Assembly (NCBI GenBank): GCA_000697475.1
Contig: JNEU01001145.1
Coordinates: 62,001 to 126,000 of the forward strand
DNA length: 64,000 bases
From: Lichtheimia corymbifera B2541
Lineage: Eukaryota; Mucoromycota; Mucoromycetes; Mucorales; Lichtheimiaceae
Reading direction: 5' to 3'
A program made the position numbers and the translations under genes. The notes beneath the pieces were generated by a model that worked only from the letters and a program-made list of their open reading frames with translations, made no database searches and was not told the origin of the DNA. Position 1 is the first letter of the stretch. The number at the start of each line of letters is the position of its first letter. Positions 15,786 through 28,459 of this stretch are shown here, in pieces.

Positions 15786-16470
15786 ATGTCTACTTCCACG
15801 AACAAGGACCGCAACTTTCTTGCTGTTATCGGCGACGAGGTTTATATATCATCCAAGCGGCTCGTTGTATTATCGTTAACTCGACTGCACATAGGACTCT
15901 GTCACTGGTCTCTTGCTTGCCGGTATTGGCCACGTCAACCAACAGCAAAAGCGTAACTTTCTCGTTGTCGATGCCAGTAAGTTCCTCCATGACACAAACT
16001 CTCGCCAACGGTAACTGCTCATGGCTCATCCGTTCACGTATTCCAGAAACACCTCTTGCCACCATTGAGGAAACCTTTTCCGAGTTTACCCGTCGAAAGG
16101 ACATTGCCATCATTCTAATCAACCAACACGTAAGTTCCTGGCAACACCAACAAGGTGGTAGTGGTTGGGTGGGGGTTGAGACGAAGCATGTATATATGGG
16201 ATGGCATTGAGGAGAGCAAAGTAATACTAACAAGGATTATATATCATGTAAATGCAGATTGCAGAAGACATTCGCGAGTTGATTGATAGCCATCAAGCAG
16301 CCTTCCCAACCGTTCTCGAGATACCCTCCAAAGACCACCCTTACGGTATGTATCGACCCCTGAAATGTACCAGCTCTCATTGAACTCTATTCTGATATTG
16401 GGTTGTTTGATTCATAGATCCCGAAAAGGACAGCGTGCTCAAACGTGTCAGACGATTGTTTGGTGAATAA
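15786..16470 (+). CDS. vma7: V-type ATPase subunit F (Vma7)
   Basis: Five exons: 15786-15839, 15895-15976, 16047-16129, 16258-16345, 16418-16470; 119 aa, the usual length. Family signatures are [58 protein letters not shown] and the C-terminal [14 protein letters not shown]. Subunit F sits in the central stalk of the V1 sector and couples ATP hydrolysis to proton pumping into the vacuole. Intron 1 has the weak donor GTTTAT. The gene is divergent from the EAPP-like gene and convergent with the NOT1 fragment (160 bp between stops). Confidence 0.96.
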
Positions 16471-16630
16471 GCATATATTGATTCTCTCTTTTGTAAGAGT
16501 AAAAAAACATACAGAAAGTGTAGTATGTACATGTGATAACTTTTTTTTCCGGTCTATGTATCATGATGGTGATGGTGGTAGTGATGGTTGTAATAGGATG
16601 AGGGGAAAGGATATTGGAAAGTGATGGGAA

Positions 16631-19318
16631 TTATGCAGTCCGCTTAATGTAACGAGAGACATTGTCAAAAAGACGTTCAATATCTGGAGCGCACCGAATA
16701 AATTCATGATCCCAAAATCCAGGACTCTTGATCAATCCAATAAAGGTCGCCAATAAACCCCAAGGGTGAGGGCGATTTACTATTAATCGCTCCAACAGCA
16801 CTCTATTATTTATAACGTCAGCATCGATCAATCTTATTCATTTGACCCCATACGAACCTTGTCACTTGTTCCTTCATCTCCTCTGGTTGTGTAGCAAATA
16901 GATGGAGTACTGCTTGACTGAAAAAGTGTGTGTGGCTATTTGGATACCGCAGCTGATCCGCAATGGCATTCAAGAGAGCATAGCAGCCTTTTTAAAAAGT
17001 TAACCACTGACTGATCCATACACTCCAATATCAACTTTTACCTTCAGGTGGCAAAACTTTCAATAATCGCTTGTAGGCAATGATGGCTGGTAGTTTCTCA
17101 ATCGATTCATCACTTGATGCAGTCTTGGACCCAATGTAAAGGACAAAAGCACCCATGGTATCAGGGCGCTCTGTAATCAGCTGTTGTTGAGCCAAACCAT
17201 GGAATGCTTCGTTCCTGTCTTGCACAAACTTGTCGATAGCACTCTTGAAATCCGTATTCAGTTCCCTGATATAACTCTTGACCAAGAGAGGCTCTTGCTT
17301 GAATTCAGGTATCCGATCCATGTTCAAATCAGGGGTGAAAGGATCTGGCAAATGCATGACACGAGGAAAGGCGCTGAGCACAAGATTACGTAGTTGTATG
17401 CATGAGTGGGGTATGACTTGAACAAACACCATGTAATGTTCACAAAGAAACTCGGGAAAATCATGCAGCAGAACGACAAGAAAACGCAATGTCCCACGGT
17501 AAAATAAACGTGTCGACTTTTCCAAGATGTTGCGGTCGAGTAAAGGACCAAGGAACTTGAGGAGTGCCAGCATCAATTTCTCACAAATCATCCATCCGGT
17601 CTGTCGGTCATTTCCAGCAAGCAGCTGTGGCATAAATGTCCGATGCGAGATCAATTGTAACCAAGAAAAGGCAAATCCGGGAAAGTTGTTTGGTTGAAGC
17701 ATGTATAAAGCGTCACTGGAATAGGTATACATTCAAGTTAGCATACAAGATCGGAAGTGTTGATCATGCATTCTTACCTATAGGCTTCCAATAATCCTGC
17801 GTGTACCACCAAGTTCCTGATCTTGCTCAACTCAGCGTAAAGCGACGACAATATCCTCATAAAAGCCTTTTGATTGAAATTCATTCCACGCGTCTCATGA
17901 TGCTGTGACAACAGAAGGATCATCACCGAAAGTGCACGACTGCCGACTGCCACCTTGCCCGTTTCTCCATCACGTGACTCGGTCCTGACCATGTATGCAA
18001 CCAACTTGGCGTATGAGTCGATCAAATGGATGGCACGCTTTTGAAATGACGAGCTCAGCGACTTGAAAGATAAGAAATGATCAATGCATGTCTCGGTACA
18101 TAATCGGAAAAAGAAGCTTTGACCCTCCGTATCTTTGGTTAATTGTAACGCCTAGTATGTTATCAAAAGGTATAAGCTTTTTTGTATTCCTTTCCTCTCT
18201 CCTAATGCCATGAAAAGCATTACCTTTTTTGCCAATTGCCTGAATATACGTTGATTGGGGACCGGATATTGACAAAGCCTTGCCCATTCAGCTAGCAGCA
18301 TTCTCATTTCCATGCAATCCATCGCATTCTTTTCAATAGACTTGTACGGCGACTCTACGATGCGTTTCAACTCGGTCATCAATACGGATACGCTATACAT
18401 TGAACATTAGTATATGCATGAACGTTGATGAATCATGTATGTACCTTGAAGGTGGATCTTGTATTTCATGTAACGCTGCCAATGTAAGAGCATGATCCTC
18501 CATAAAAGTTATTGGACTGGGAGACAAGAGACACATGCCAAGTAGATCGACAGCGTATTGGACTACTTTCTCTTCGCCTGACTTGCGAATCGCTTTGGCA
18601 AGCTGAATGTCGTACTCTTCAAGAGGGATCATCTCGTGCCTGATCATCATTGCCATCACCGGTGCATTGAATTTACGCTACAACACGTGACAATATGCGG
18701 TCAATCCACTCCATCCTTTCCATCGAGTGCTTTGAGTATATTCGCATACCTCGTCATTGGCATATACGATCCATGACAACGTTTCTTTTTCCACCTCGCT
18801 CGAGAGCTCAAATAATGATTGCAGGAAACCAGTATACGCTTCAAATGCAAAGTTGGTGTTGCTTTTGTACAGCATGTACACGACTTTTTCCACAAAGGTG
18901 AGCATGGTTTGCATAGGGGTCATGCTTTGCGATATGATAAGCGGGATTTGACGCATGCGTAGACAGATATCGTGGTTGGGTGGAAGAAGTGCACAAGTGG
19001 TAATCCCCGATGTACGTATTAACCGGTCAAGCTCGAGAAGGATTTGCTATGGTGTGGCATTAGCTTTCCCTATGGAAACGCACAATGGAATGCTTGCTTG
19101 CCTCGAGATTCATGTCGGTATTAATGCTAAGGGCTGATCCTCCCAAGTATGCTGCTGCTGCTGCGCCGTTGACTCCTTTTTTTTGTTACTCTTTTTTAGT
19201 TTCCATGGTGTTGTCGTTGCAATGGACAAAGCTCACCATTATCTCGAAGCGGTTGTTGTCTGGAGAGTGGCGATTGGCTGCCAAAAGAACTGTTCTGATC
19301 AAACATATATTGTCGCAT
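16631..19318 (-). CDS. CCR4-NOT scaffold NOT1, C-terminal portion only
   Basis: Nine exons: 19318-19237, 19175-19102, 19046-18750, 18677-18445, 18392-18224, 18151-17778, 17715-17042, 16987-16858, 16802-16631; 2205 nt, 734 aa. The C-terminal NOT1 superfamily homology domain, which binds NOT2 and NOT3/5, is complete, with [25 protein letters not shown] and [16 protein letters not shown] near the end. Fungal and animal NOT1 are around 2000 residues; here the N-terminal HEAT, MIF4G and CAF40-binding parts are absent and a promoter-like region plus PRP6 lies upstream. Intron 2 is GC-AG and intron 1 has an A-rich acceptor without a pyrimidine tract. The start ([11 protein letters not shown]) is the first Met of the first supported exon and is uncertain. 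Confidence 0.85.
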
Positions 19319-19987
19319 ACTGGGTAGTGGAAGGAACGCCGGGTGTAAACAATGAAGAAACAAGTGTTGGTGGTAAGTGCTGAAAATCAATTCAATACAA
19401 AAACTTCGTTAGCACCGCTGCAAGTGTCACGGACCTAACATGTTACAGAAGTAGTGCCTGGTTACCTATGCATGCATGACAACATATCATTCAATTCTGG
19501 ACAGCAATTAAAAGTAGATTATACATACCAATCTCGAATAAACTAAGTCTAGTCGTGAACAATGACTGCATGGATACAGCATGTGCTATTGCATAAGGTC
19601 GCATGATGATGGTTATCCCACATACCATCTAAAGAACTTGTAACCAGGTCTCCAATTGTACACGATCCAATTCTTCAAAATAGAGTGCTATAATGATGAT
19701 GAAGATATAAAAGACATGGTTTATTCGCAGGATACAACATATCACACTAATATAATCATCTACTATGTCAAATAAACACGTATTCATCCAATGATTCGAT
19801 CATATTCATTTCATTGCAAGCAACCGGACCATGATGATGATGATGATGATGATGATGAGAAGCAAAGGGTCAATAGCAAATGTGATACGCTGGGAATAAT
19901 GAATGAATCGAATGTCGCAGCAGCATTGACAAATTCGGTCTTGATCGATTTCCTTCCGCTTGGTGCTCTTTGTTCCACCTTTCTATC
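19319..19987. other. Intergenic region upstream of NOT1 fragment and PRP6, with GAT repeat
   Basis: AT-rich, with no ORF over 60 codons on the minus strand that continues NOT1. A (GAT)n tract lies at 19831-19858 in what should be the PRP6 leader. One short minus-strand stretch (19700-19626) reads openly after an AG but could not be tied to any gene. Confidence 0.5.
19831..19858. repeat. GAT trinucleotide repeat
   Basis: Nine consecutive ATG/GAT units in the PRP6 5' region, about 130 bp upstream of its start codon. Confidence 0.85.
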
Positions 19988-22849
19988 ATGTTTGGCGCAA
20001 CCAAGGACTTCATTGGCAAACCTGCACCTCCCAACTACGTTGCTGGTCTTGGTCGTGGTGCTACAGGCTTTACAACACGTTCGGATATTGGTCCTGCAAG
20101 AGAATCGGGCGACTTTGGAGGGTAAATGGACATTACACACTCATGTTGGCATAAAGCAACGATGCTTATTGATCTGTTTGTAGGGATGCTAAACAAGGTG
20201 CTGCTGGCAAGGAAGGAGGCGACGATGACGATGAACGTTTTCAAGATCCAGATAATGAAGTTGGTCTTTTCTCGGGTGCACCGTATGAGGAGGACGATGA
20301 AGAGGCTGATCGTGTATGGGCCATGATTGACACCAAAATGGATGAACGACGTAAAGCACGACGAGAAGCAAGAGAACGAGAGGAATTGGCACGTTATCGA
20401 CAAGAACGACCCAAGATTTCACAACAGTTTGCCGATTTGAAACGACAACTTTCTTCTATTGACGAGGACGAGTGGGCAGCTATCCCTGAAGTGGGTGATT
20501 TGGTTGGCAAGAACAGAAAGCGCAACAAGATGCCAGAACGCTATACACCAATGACAGATACAATCCTCGCAGCAGCACGAGATAAGACGGGCTATGATAC
20601 AACGCTTAGTGAACAAGAACAAAAGCTTGGTGGTGTCACTACGCCGGCTGATGGGATGATGACCAACTTTCGAGAAATCGGTCAAGCGAGAGATAAGGTG
20701 TTGGGCTTGAAGTTGGATCAAGTATCAGATTCAGTATCGGGTCAAACCACAATCGATCCAAAGGGTTATCTGACCGATCTCAACAGCGTTGTGGTCAAAA
20801 GTGATGCAGAAATTGGTGATATCAAGAAGGCTCGATTGTTGCTTAATTCAGTCATCACGACGAATCCAAAACACGCTCCTGGATGGATTGCAGCTGCAAG
20901 ATTGGAAGAAGTTGCTGGTCGACCTGTACAAGCACGCAATATCATTGCAAAAGGTTGTGAACAATGTCCCAAGAGTGAAGATGCTTGGTTGGAATCAGCT
21001 CGTTTGAATGTAAGTTGAAAAAGACATTTCAGAAAAGCTTCATCAAACTGACAACGTTTTTCTCTTTTTCTTTTAGACTGTGGAAAATGCAAAGATCATT
21101 CTGGCGAATGCAGTGAGACAATTACCCCAATCCGTCAAGATTTGGTTGAAGGCGGTTGACCTGGAAACGGATCCCAAGGCACAGAAGCGTGTATTGAGAC
21201 GTGCTCTCGAATTCATTCCTAATTCGGTGAAGCTATGGCGGGCAGCTGTCAACATGGAGGAAAATCCCGATGATGCAAAGGTGTTACTTTCCCGTGCAGT
21301 GGAATTGGTGCCTCTCAGTGTCGAATTATGGCTTGCTTTGGCTCGATTGGAATCATATGAGAATGCACAAAAGGTCCTCAATAAGGCACGTGCAGCAATT
21401 CCTACCAGTCATGAAATTTGGATTGCAGCAGCTCGATTGGAAGAACAACATGGAAAACCACACATGGTGGATCGTATTATTCAACTTGCAGCACGTGCAC
21501 TCTCACAAACTGGCACTGTATTGGATCGTGATCAATGGCTCAAGGAAGCAGAAAAATGTGAAAAGAATGGGTCAGTACTCACATGTCAAGCCATTGTGCG
21601 AGCAACCATTGGACTCGGTGTGGAAGAGGAGGATCAAAAGGCGACATGGATGGAAGATGCCGAGAGTTGTGTTGCACATGGCTCCATTGAAACTGCGCGT
21701 GCTATTTATGCCCATGCTCTCAAGGTGTTCCCTGGAAGAAAATCGATTTGGATGGCTGCAGCTTATCTCGAGAAAGGACATGGTACACCACAAAGTTTGG
21801 AAGAGTTATTACAACGTGCGGTGCGCTATTGTCCCCAGGCGGAAGTGCTATGGCTTATGGGTGCCAAAGAGAAATGGCTCGCTGATGATGTCCAAGGTGC
21901 TCGTGCTATTCTTGAAGAGGCTTTCAGAGCAAACCCCAACAGCGAAAAGATTTGGTTGGCAGCTGTCAAGGTGGAAAGTGAGAGCAACGAGTATGAACGA
22001 GCACGGAAGCTTTTGGAGTTGGCAAGAAAGGAGTCTGGCACGGATCGTGTTTGGATGAAGTCTGCAATGCTTGAACGACAACTCAAGAACTATGACGGTT
22101 GTTTGGAGCTTTTGGAAGAAGGATTACAGCGATACCCTACATTTGACAAGTTGTGGGCTATCAAAGGACAAATTGAAGATGAAGCACTCAACAACACCAG
22201 CAAGGCACGTGAGACGTACAATAAGGCTGTCAAGAACTGTCCCAAGAGCACATTGTTATGGATCTTGTTGGCCAAGCTTGAAGAAAAGATGGGCATGGTG
22301 ACAAAGGCACGATCAACTCTTGAGAAAGCACGATACACCAATCCAAAGACTCCTGAATTATGGGTGGAAGGTATCCGCATTGAAGTACGAGCAAAGAATC
22401 AGAGCGTTGCCAAGTCTATGTCTGCCAAAGCATTACAAGAATGTCCGACATCAGGTGCTATTTGGCGTGAAGTGATTTTCTTGGAAGCACGACCACAGCG
22501 TAAAGCAAGAAGTGTGGATGCCTTGAAAAAGTGCGAGCATGATCCTATCGTTGTTACTACGGTGGCTCTTTTGTTTTGGACTGACCGCAAGATCGACAAG
22601 GCACGCAATTGGTTCCAAAAGGCAGTGCAGATTGACCCAGATCAAGGAGATTCTTTTGCATGGTGGTACAAGTTTGAGCTTCAACATGGCACTGAAGAAC
22701 AACAAGAAGCTGTTGTCAAACGTTGTGTGGCATCAGAACCACGACACGGTGAACGATGGACTGCAGTTGCCAAGGACATGGCCAATATCGGCAAACGCAC
22801 AGCAGATATCTTAAAGTTGTGTGCAGCACAGCTGGAGCCGATAAAATAA
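19988..22849 (+). CDS. Prp6/Prp1-type U4/U6-U5 tri-snRNP protein
   Basis: Exons 19988-20121, 20184-21009, 21077-22849; 910 aa, normal family length. The PRP1 N-terminal domain is at the start ([26 protein letters not shown] as separate visible blocks), followed by an acidic segment and [20 protein letters not shown]. From about residue 260 onward the protein is a long array of HAT/TPR-like helices with recurring W-x-x-A-A-x-L-E units. The protein bridges U5 and U4/U6 snRNPs and is a substrate of Prp4 kinase in other fungi. Its intron-poor second half (one 1.77 kb exon) contrasts with its neighbours. Confidence 0.96.
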
Positions 22850-24021
22850 GCTAAAAGAGATCATCCATACCATTTGTTCTGCATTCATGTCCCATATTCA
22901 CATATAAAAACCAGATTTAAAAACATCGTATATAAATTGATCAATAATTGAAAATGACCTGAAGACCATGCTGTGGATATAATCATGACGTATTAATCTT
23001 GTGGAGCAGACGTGTGTACCTCGGTTCTGGTTTACAATAGGCAGGCACTTTTGACTGTAATCTATCCTACAACCCCCCCTTACATTTGAATGTGTATGAT
23101 CGCATGTAAGTTACGTAGTAGGGTTTACGATAGGGGCTAATCACTATGGAGACTGCCACAAGTATTGACACAGTCCACCCCTTATATTACATTGGATCTT
23201 TGAGAGATCTCGATTCGTGGGATGTTAGTTGTATGTAGGATACTGGGTACCAATCATCACTTGGCAATGTAATAAGCCAAGCTAATATGTAGCTTATACC
23301 TTCATGTTTACTTATAAACCATCACAATGCGCATATGCCAAGCTTCCTCACCAGATATCAATTAAGCTTTGATGTGGGCTTCCCCTTGCATCACCTGTTG
23401 TTGTATGCGTAACCAATTTCTCTTATGGCAGTAATTCACAGTACTAGCTCAGATGCATATCTAAAGTGGAAAGGGCATCATGCAAGACACATAAGCTATT
23501 GACCAGAAAGCATATTTTACCTGAATGATAGACTTTCCTTGTGCTTCCAAGTGTCCCTCTAACCAAGTACCCTTGTGCAACAATGTGCACATACGTGTCC
23601 CTCTTTACTCTTTTGGATCTGCATGAGCAAGGGGTTGTGCAACCTGGTTGTGGAGATGTGTGGTTCATCCATGGTGTTAGAAGGGGAGAGAGACAAAGTG
23701 ATATGGTGAGGATGTTAAGAACTGTAGCCAACGCATTCGACACGAAACTCGCACGGTCAGGGATACTTTGCATCTGGGTCTTATGATCGTAAAGCTGGAT
23801 GCATATCAAAAAGCACATGTATGTGTACAATGCAAGTGCAGAATGCACAATCGTGCTGCGTATGATACCGGGGCATCTGTCTTGGGCCAACGAAACTACC
23901 TTAGACTTTTTTCCCTTACACATACACACATACTTGATTCCTTTTATATAACTTGCTGACACCACCACTCAAACAACCCAACAATATCCCTTTACAATAC
24001 CCCTTGCTCTTCTCTCCCCTC
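22850..24021. other. Intergenic region, nothing recognised
   Basis: About 1.2 kb between PRP6 and the CacyBP-like gene. AT-rich, with only chance ORFs on both strands. The last 100 bases are pyrimidine-rich and probably form the downstream gene's promoter/leader. No tRNA, repeat or mobile element seen. Confidence 0.45.
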
Positions 24022-25023
24022 ATGTCCATTCGACCAAGTGATGATCTTCAAGCTGACATTGCAGAGCTTGAATCGCTTATTGCTATGACAACGCGACCCA
24101 ATATACTCCAAACGCTCGAAAAACTGCGCAACAGCTTGCACGAACAACAGCAACAAAATATGTCACCCTCTATCCGCACCCCAATTCAACGCAGCAAAGT
24201 GAGTCCTTTTATTGGTCATGTATCATAGTCATTAACATCGATGGTATCGTTAGGCAAAGGCACATACAGTGTATATAACTACCGGCTATGGGTGGTGTCA
24301 AACAAAGGAGACGGTTATGTAAGACAAATTTACCTTTGGAAGCGGATGCATTATTCTCATGCACACACCCAATGGATGCAGTATCTATTTGACAGTAAAG
24401 AACGCTTCCAAACTATCACCTGGCCAATATACGATGGATGTGCAACGACGATCAATTCAGCTTGATATTGTACGTACCGCTTCTCGCTTAATATGCAATC
24501 ATTGAATCACTCATTATTGTGCTGAGACGCTTAAAAGATGGAGCATGAAGGTGCCAATTATAATTTTCGCATTTCCCAATTGAATGGCCAAGTCATCCCT
24601 GAGAAGACAAAAATCAAAGTAGGTGGTTCGTCGATCCAGCAAGCATGGCAAAGATTTAACGATCTTATTATTATTAGCTGAAGGATTCCAAGCTGATAAT
24701 CTACCTATACAAAGAGAATCATGGGCGAGAATGGAATGACATACGGCTCAAAACCACAAGGGATGTATACGATGAGCTCCAAAGAGCTGAAGGAAAAGGT
24801 GCAGTATGTGTTTTGAACGCATGATGAAAGGATTCTACAATACGCTAAGCAACATAATCTTTCCTCTTTAGAAGACACCACCACCATCTACCCCAGTGAC
24901 GAATATGGACCTGTATTGCATGGGTTAGATCAATATAGGGATGCGTTTCATGCCACGTTTAATCCATTCGACCTAAATACGGCCTCAAAAAGCTCTCATT
25001 GCCACCAACATCAAAAGCAATAA
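24022..25023 (+). CDS. CacyBP/SIP-like CS-domain protein
   Basis: Six exons: 24022-24198, 24254-24318, 24382-24469, 24538-24618, 24678-24798, 24872-25023; 227 aa, almost the size of animal CacyBP (228). The N-terminal 59 residues form a helical hairpin (DLQADIAELESLIAMTTRPN). A CS (p23-like) domain follows: ITTGYGWCQTKETVIIYLTV, LDIMEHEGANYNFRISQLNG, KLIIYLYKENHGREWNDI. The C-terminal part resembles the SGS-like tail only loosely. Animal CacyBP links Siah ubiquitin ligases to Skp1; in fungi the role is not established. The canonical N-Y-G-W-D of CS domains reads G-Y-G-W-C here. Confidence 0.82.
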
Positions 25024-25306
25024 AGGCATTTCTTCCGCCTGTTTATGGACACAGTGTCTTTTTCTCGAGAGATAGATTGATAAGAAGCGAGTGTGTATCT
25101 TGTGTAGGCATCTTGTCGTTACAAAAACGATAATGCACAGTCAAACAATGACATCCAATGATATATTCAATGTCTAGGCCAATATTGTCTGTGTGCTCAT
25201 GCCATGAATTCTTCTCAGCGGCCATCATTTGATTCCCCGCATAAGTCGCCTCAACCGCGTCCATTTCACATCTCCTTTCATTCTCTGGCGTCTCAGTAAA
25301 CCAAGT

Positions 25307-26373
25307 ATGTCTTCAGTCGATCTCACTTTTTTCGGCGACATTCAGCAATCGCTCGAACAAGAATACAACCGTAAGGATGTAGGTGATCCTTTTATACAAC
25401 GATACTATTGTTCGTCACAACTCACTACCAATGCGATCATAGGAAATACGCGTCAAAGTCAGGGAATTAGAACGCACGTGTCGAAAACTTGTCGCTACTC
25501 TCGATCTTATTCATTCCAATCCCACTGGACCTGGTAAGGTACTATTGATGCATGTGATATATAACGGCTATTGACAAGGTGGTCTTTGTAGTACCCGAGA
25601 TCACATTTACCGAGGTGCAGCAACACGTCAAGGAGTTGGCAGCTCTCATCCCAGATAACCAGTTTTACAAGTAAAGTATCTTCACGTTGCTAGGAAATGA
25701 CGTGGAAACTGACTCGTGTTGCATACGTTGCATGATAGATACTGTGATCTGTGGTCAAGACAAATTCAACAAGCTATTTTCCTCGTCGTATTCAAGCATT
25801 ATCTCGAAAAGGAAGAATTAGTGCAAATCCCTGCCATTGAAGAAGCTATCGGATGTAAGCTCACAGTGATGATGAATGCTTCAAGGAGGTTGTATTGATT
25901 CATTTATTGTCATAGACAAGGTGGATTTGGACAATAGCATGAATGAATTCCATATTCAGCTGGAAGATGTGTTACACGCTTATATCTCTCTCGTCAATGA
26001 ATTGGTACGTCATCTGATAGGGATAGTACGTGCGCATATATTAACGTTTATCCAATAGTCGAGATTGGCTATCAATGCTGTGACAGCAGGTGATTACAAG
26101 CGGCCATTGCGATTGTCATCCTTCCTGGCCCGGTTGAGCGCAGGTTTCCAGTTATTGAATCTTAAGAACGACGCGTTGCGAAAGAGGTGAGTATTCTTAA
26201 AAGGCAGGATGGATCTTATCTGCTCACACATCCATCACAGATTCGACAGCATCAAGTACGATGTCAAGAAGATCGAGGAGGTGGTCTATGATATTAGCTT
26301 GCGCGGATTGCAAAAGGACGATGATGAGAATGAACAAAGCAAAAAGAAGGCAAAATTATCTCACAATGAGTAA
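25307..26373 (+). CDS. Translin
   Basis: Seven exons: 25307-25378, 25443-25533, 25592-25670, 25739-25854, 25916-26004, 26059-26186, 26241-26373; 235 aa, the normal size. The all-helical translin fold is clear, with the highly conserved AVTAGDYKRPLRLSSFLARL, GFQLLNLKNDALRKRFDSIK and YDVKKIEEVVYDISLRGL. Translin assembles with TRAX into the octameric C3PO endoribonuclease, which handles passenger strands and tRNA fragments. RNA-binding basic residues near RELERTCRKL are present. No TRAX gene is in the window. Only 283 bp separate it from the preceding gene's stop, so its promoter is compact. Confidence 0.96.
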
Positions 26374-26598
26374 TATCAGAATGACTTTTATCGCCATAAC
26401 CATAATAAAGCATATCCAGATGCGATGCATGGATCGACGATTATTTACAATGTGTGTATCTATATGCTTGGGTGTGGGTATCATTATGCTAGCTACGAGC
26501 GAAAGAAATGACTCAGGAAATCATTGATGGGAGGGGAATCACAAAGGGGATATTGGGAGTGAAGGAGGGGTAACATAACGAATGTGCAACCACTAGGC

Positions 26599-28459
26599 TC
26601 AATTGAGTTTCACCTTGAACTGCATATCCTTGGCAGCTTCAGATCGCAAAAATACAGACACCAGAATTGCAAGAGTGATAGGCAATGTCCAATCATCGGT
26701 TACTCCCAACTGCGAAGCAAAGCCGAGCGCTCCTGCCAAAACAGCAAATAGTGCAAATGGATGTTGTCCTCTTTCTCCAGATGTATTACTCTTATCTTTG
26801 GTATTGCCATGGATGCCACGTTCACGTAATTGCTCCGAGTACTGACATGGGATACTGACATTTGGAGCCTGGTGGAGCTGGGAGGATGTTTGCTGCAGCG
26901 ACTGGTGATAATAACCATCCAATGGTTGTTGATCATCTTGTAGTGGCTCATTATCAAGTTTGAACGATTCGGATAACCTTGAATTACTGCTGCTTTCCTT
27001 ATCGCATAGCGTATCTTCATCTTGGTCATTGTAAAGGTTGTTGTAATCCAGATCACCAGATAACATATGTTCCAACTCGTTGCTGTCTTTGATAGCTAGC
27101 GAACGTCTTTTTCTCTCCATAAGAAGCTGCGATTGCCGTTTTGGATCCTGCAGGTGTTCCTCCTTGGATTGCGTCAATCGGCGATCATCCAACTCCTTTT
27201 GTGTAAAGGCGTACAAATGCGAATTGTTGAGTCCACTGTTCTTATATCCAAGGTTATCCAACTTACGTGCTGCAAGTATCTCAGCTGCTCTTCCAAGTCC
27301 AAGAAATCTTGTTCCAATTGAGATACAATGTTGTCCTTGAGCTGTAACTCCTTCTTGAGCGTCTCGATATCGTTGTCCTTGAATGCCATTTGACGTAGTA
27401 TGTGTCCCTTGTCGTTATCAAGCTCCTCCACCACCTGCTCAAGGTGTACAATCTTGTTTTCCAATTCGATGGCATAGGAGCCTTGGGATACTGAGGAGTG
27501 CACTACTGGCCTGCAAATGTGTTGAGAATCCGCTTTGTCGTTTTCTGGAGGCAGGGTCATGACAGTGGTCGATTGACTAATTGGCTGTAGGGTGAAGCAG
27601 CAAGTCTCATTGCATGTGGGGTCTCCGCTGATCTATGCAAATTGATAAAGAGGTCCCTGTCAGTACAAAGGAGTGGAAGAATGCTCACCAAAGGCATCAC
27701 AAAGTGTGGATTCCCATTGTCGAGATTGAGATTGATATCCCTGAACCCTGACGCCTACTGAATCTCCCCCACCCCCAACCTCCCCGTATCCAAGCAAATA
27801 AGCTTCCCATCATCTTACCTGGCGATGTAAAAGATTGATCATTTGTACAAGAAACTCATATTCTGGGCCGACTGATTTCATTTGAGTGATCTGCTCTTGT
27901 TTCAACTTTTCAAGGCACATTGACTTTTCTTCCAGATCCTGCTGTAATAAACGTGCTGCTCGTTGTAGTTGTACATTGGCGAGAGTCAGTTGACGGACGT
28001 TTTCTTCCAATGGTTGAGTCTTTTGTTTGATCAAATTGTCGGTATCCACTTTAAGTAGTCGATTGGTGCGTTGCAACTTGACATTTTGAAGCGTGAGTCG
28101 TTCAATTTGCGCATCCAGTTGTCTCGTTTTGGTGTTTGAATTCCCTCGTTGAATCTCTCGCCGAGTCTCTTTCCCAGCAGACTCCTGATAAGCTGTCGTC
28201 GTCTCCTTTTAAAGCATATCTTGTCGTTAGATGGACAATGCCCCACTACTATTACCCACACACACACATAATATACATGCTGCTTTTATACACGCACCTT
28301 GCGATCGCTCTTTGGTAAAGAGTAATTCATAAGATTCGAGTTGGCACTGAATGACAGCGCATTGGCCATTGATAAGCCTGAGCACGATGAGGAGTTGCGT
28401 GGGGTTGCCTGTGGTGTTGGTGGCAATTGGGCAGTGGCAACAGAAGGATAAGGTGACAT
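26599..28459 (-). CDS. Unrecognised coiled-coil protein with C-terminal membrane segments
   Basis: Five exons: 28459-28298, 28205-27819, 27754-27689, 27632-27267, 27195-26599; 525 aa. The N-terminus is Ser/Pro-rich. Residues about 75-180 and 230-300 are predicted coiled coil from heptad Leu/Ile spacing (for example NVQLQRAARLLQQDLEEK). A motif GPEYEFLVQMINLLHRQ lies between them. The C-terminal 50 residues contain two hydrophobic stretches (FALFAVLAGALGFASQLG, LPITLAILVSVFL) ahead of a short basic tail, suggesting membrane anchoring. I do not recognise the family. A tether or organelle-contact role would fit the architecture but is speculation. Introns were placed by phase; all joins keep frame. 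Confidence 0.7.

Noticed and set aside
19626..19700. Open minus-strand stretch reading FEELDRVQLETWLQVL then stop
   Set aside because: Too short, no in-frame upstream exon could be joined and it does not connect to NOT1.
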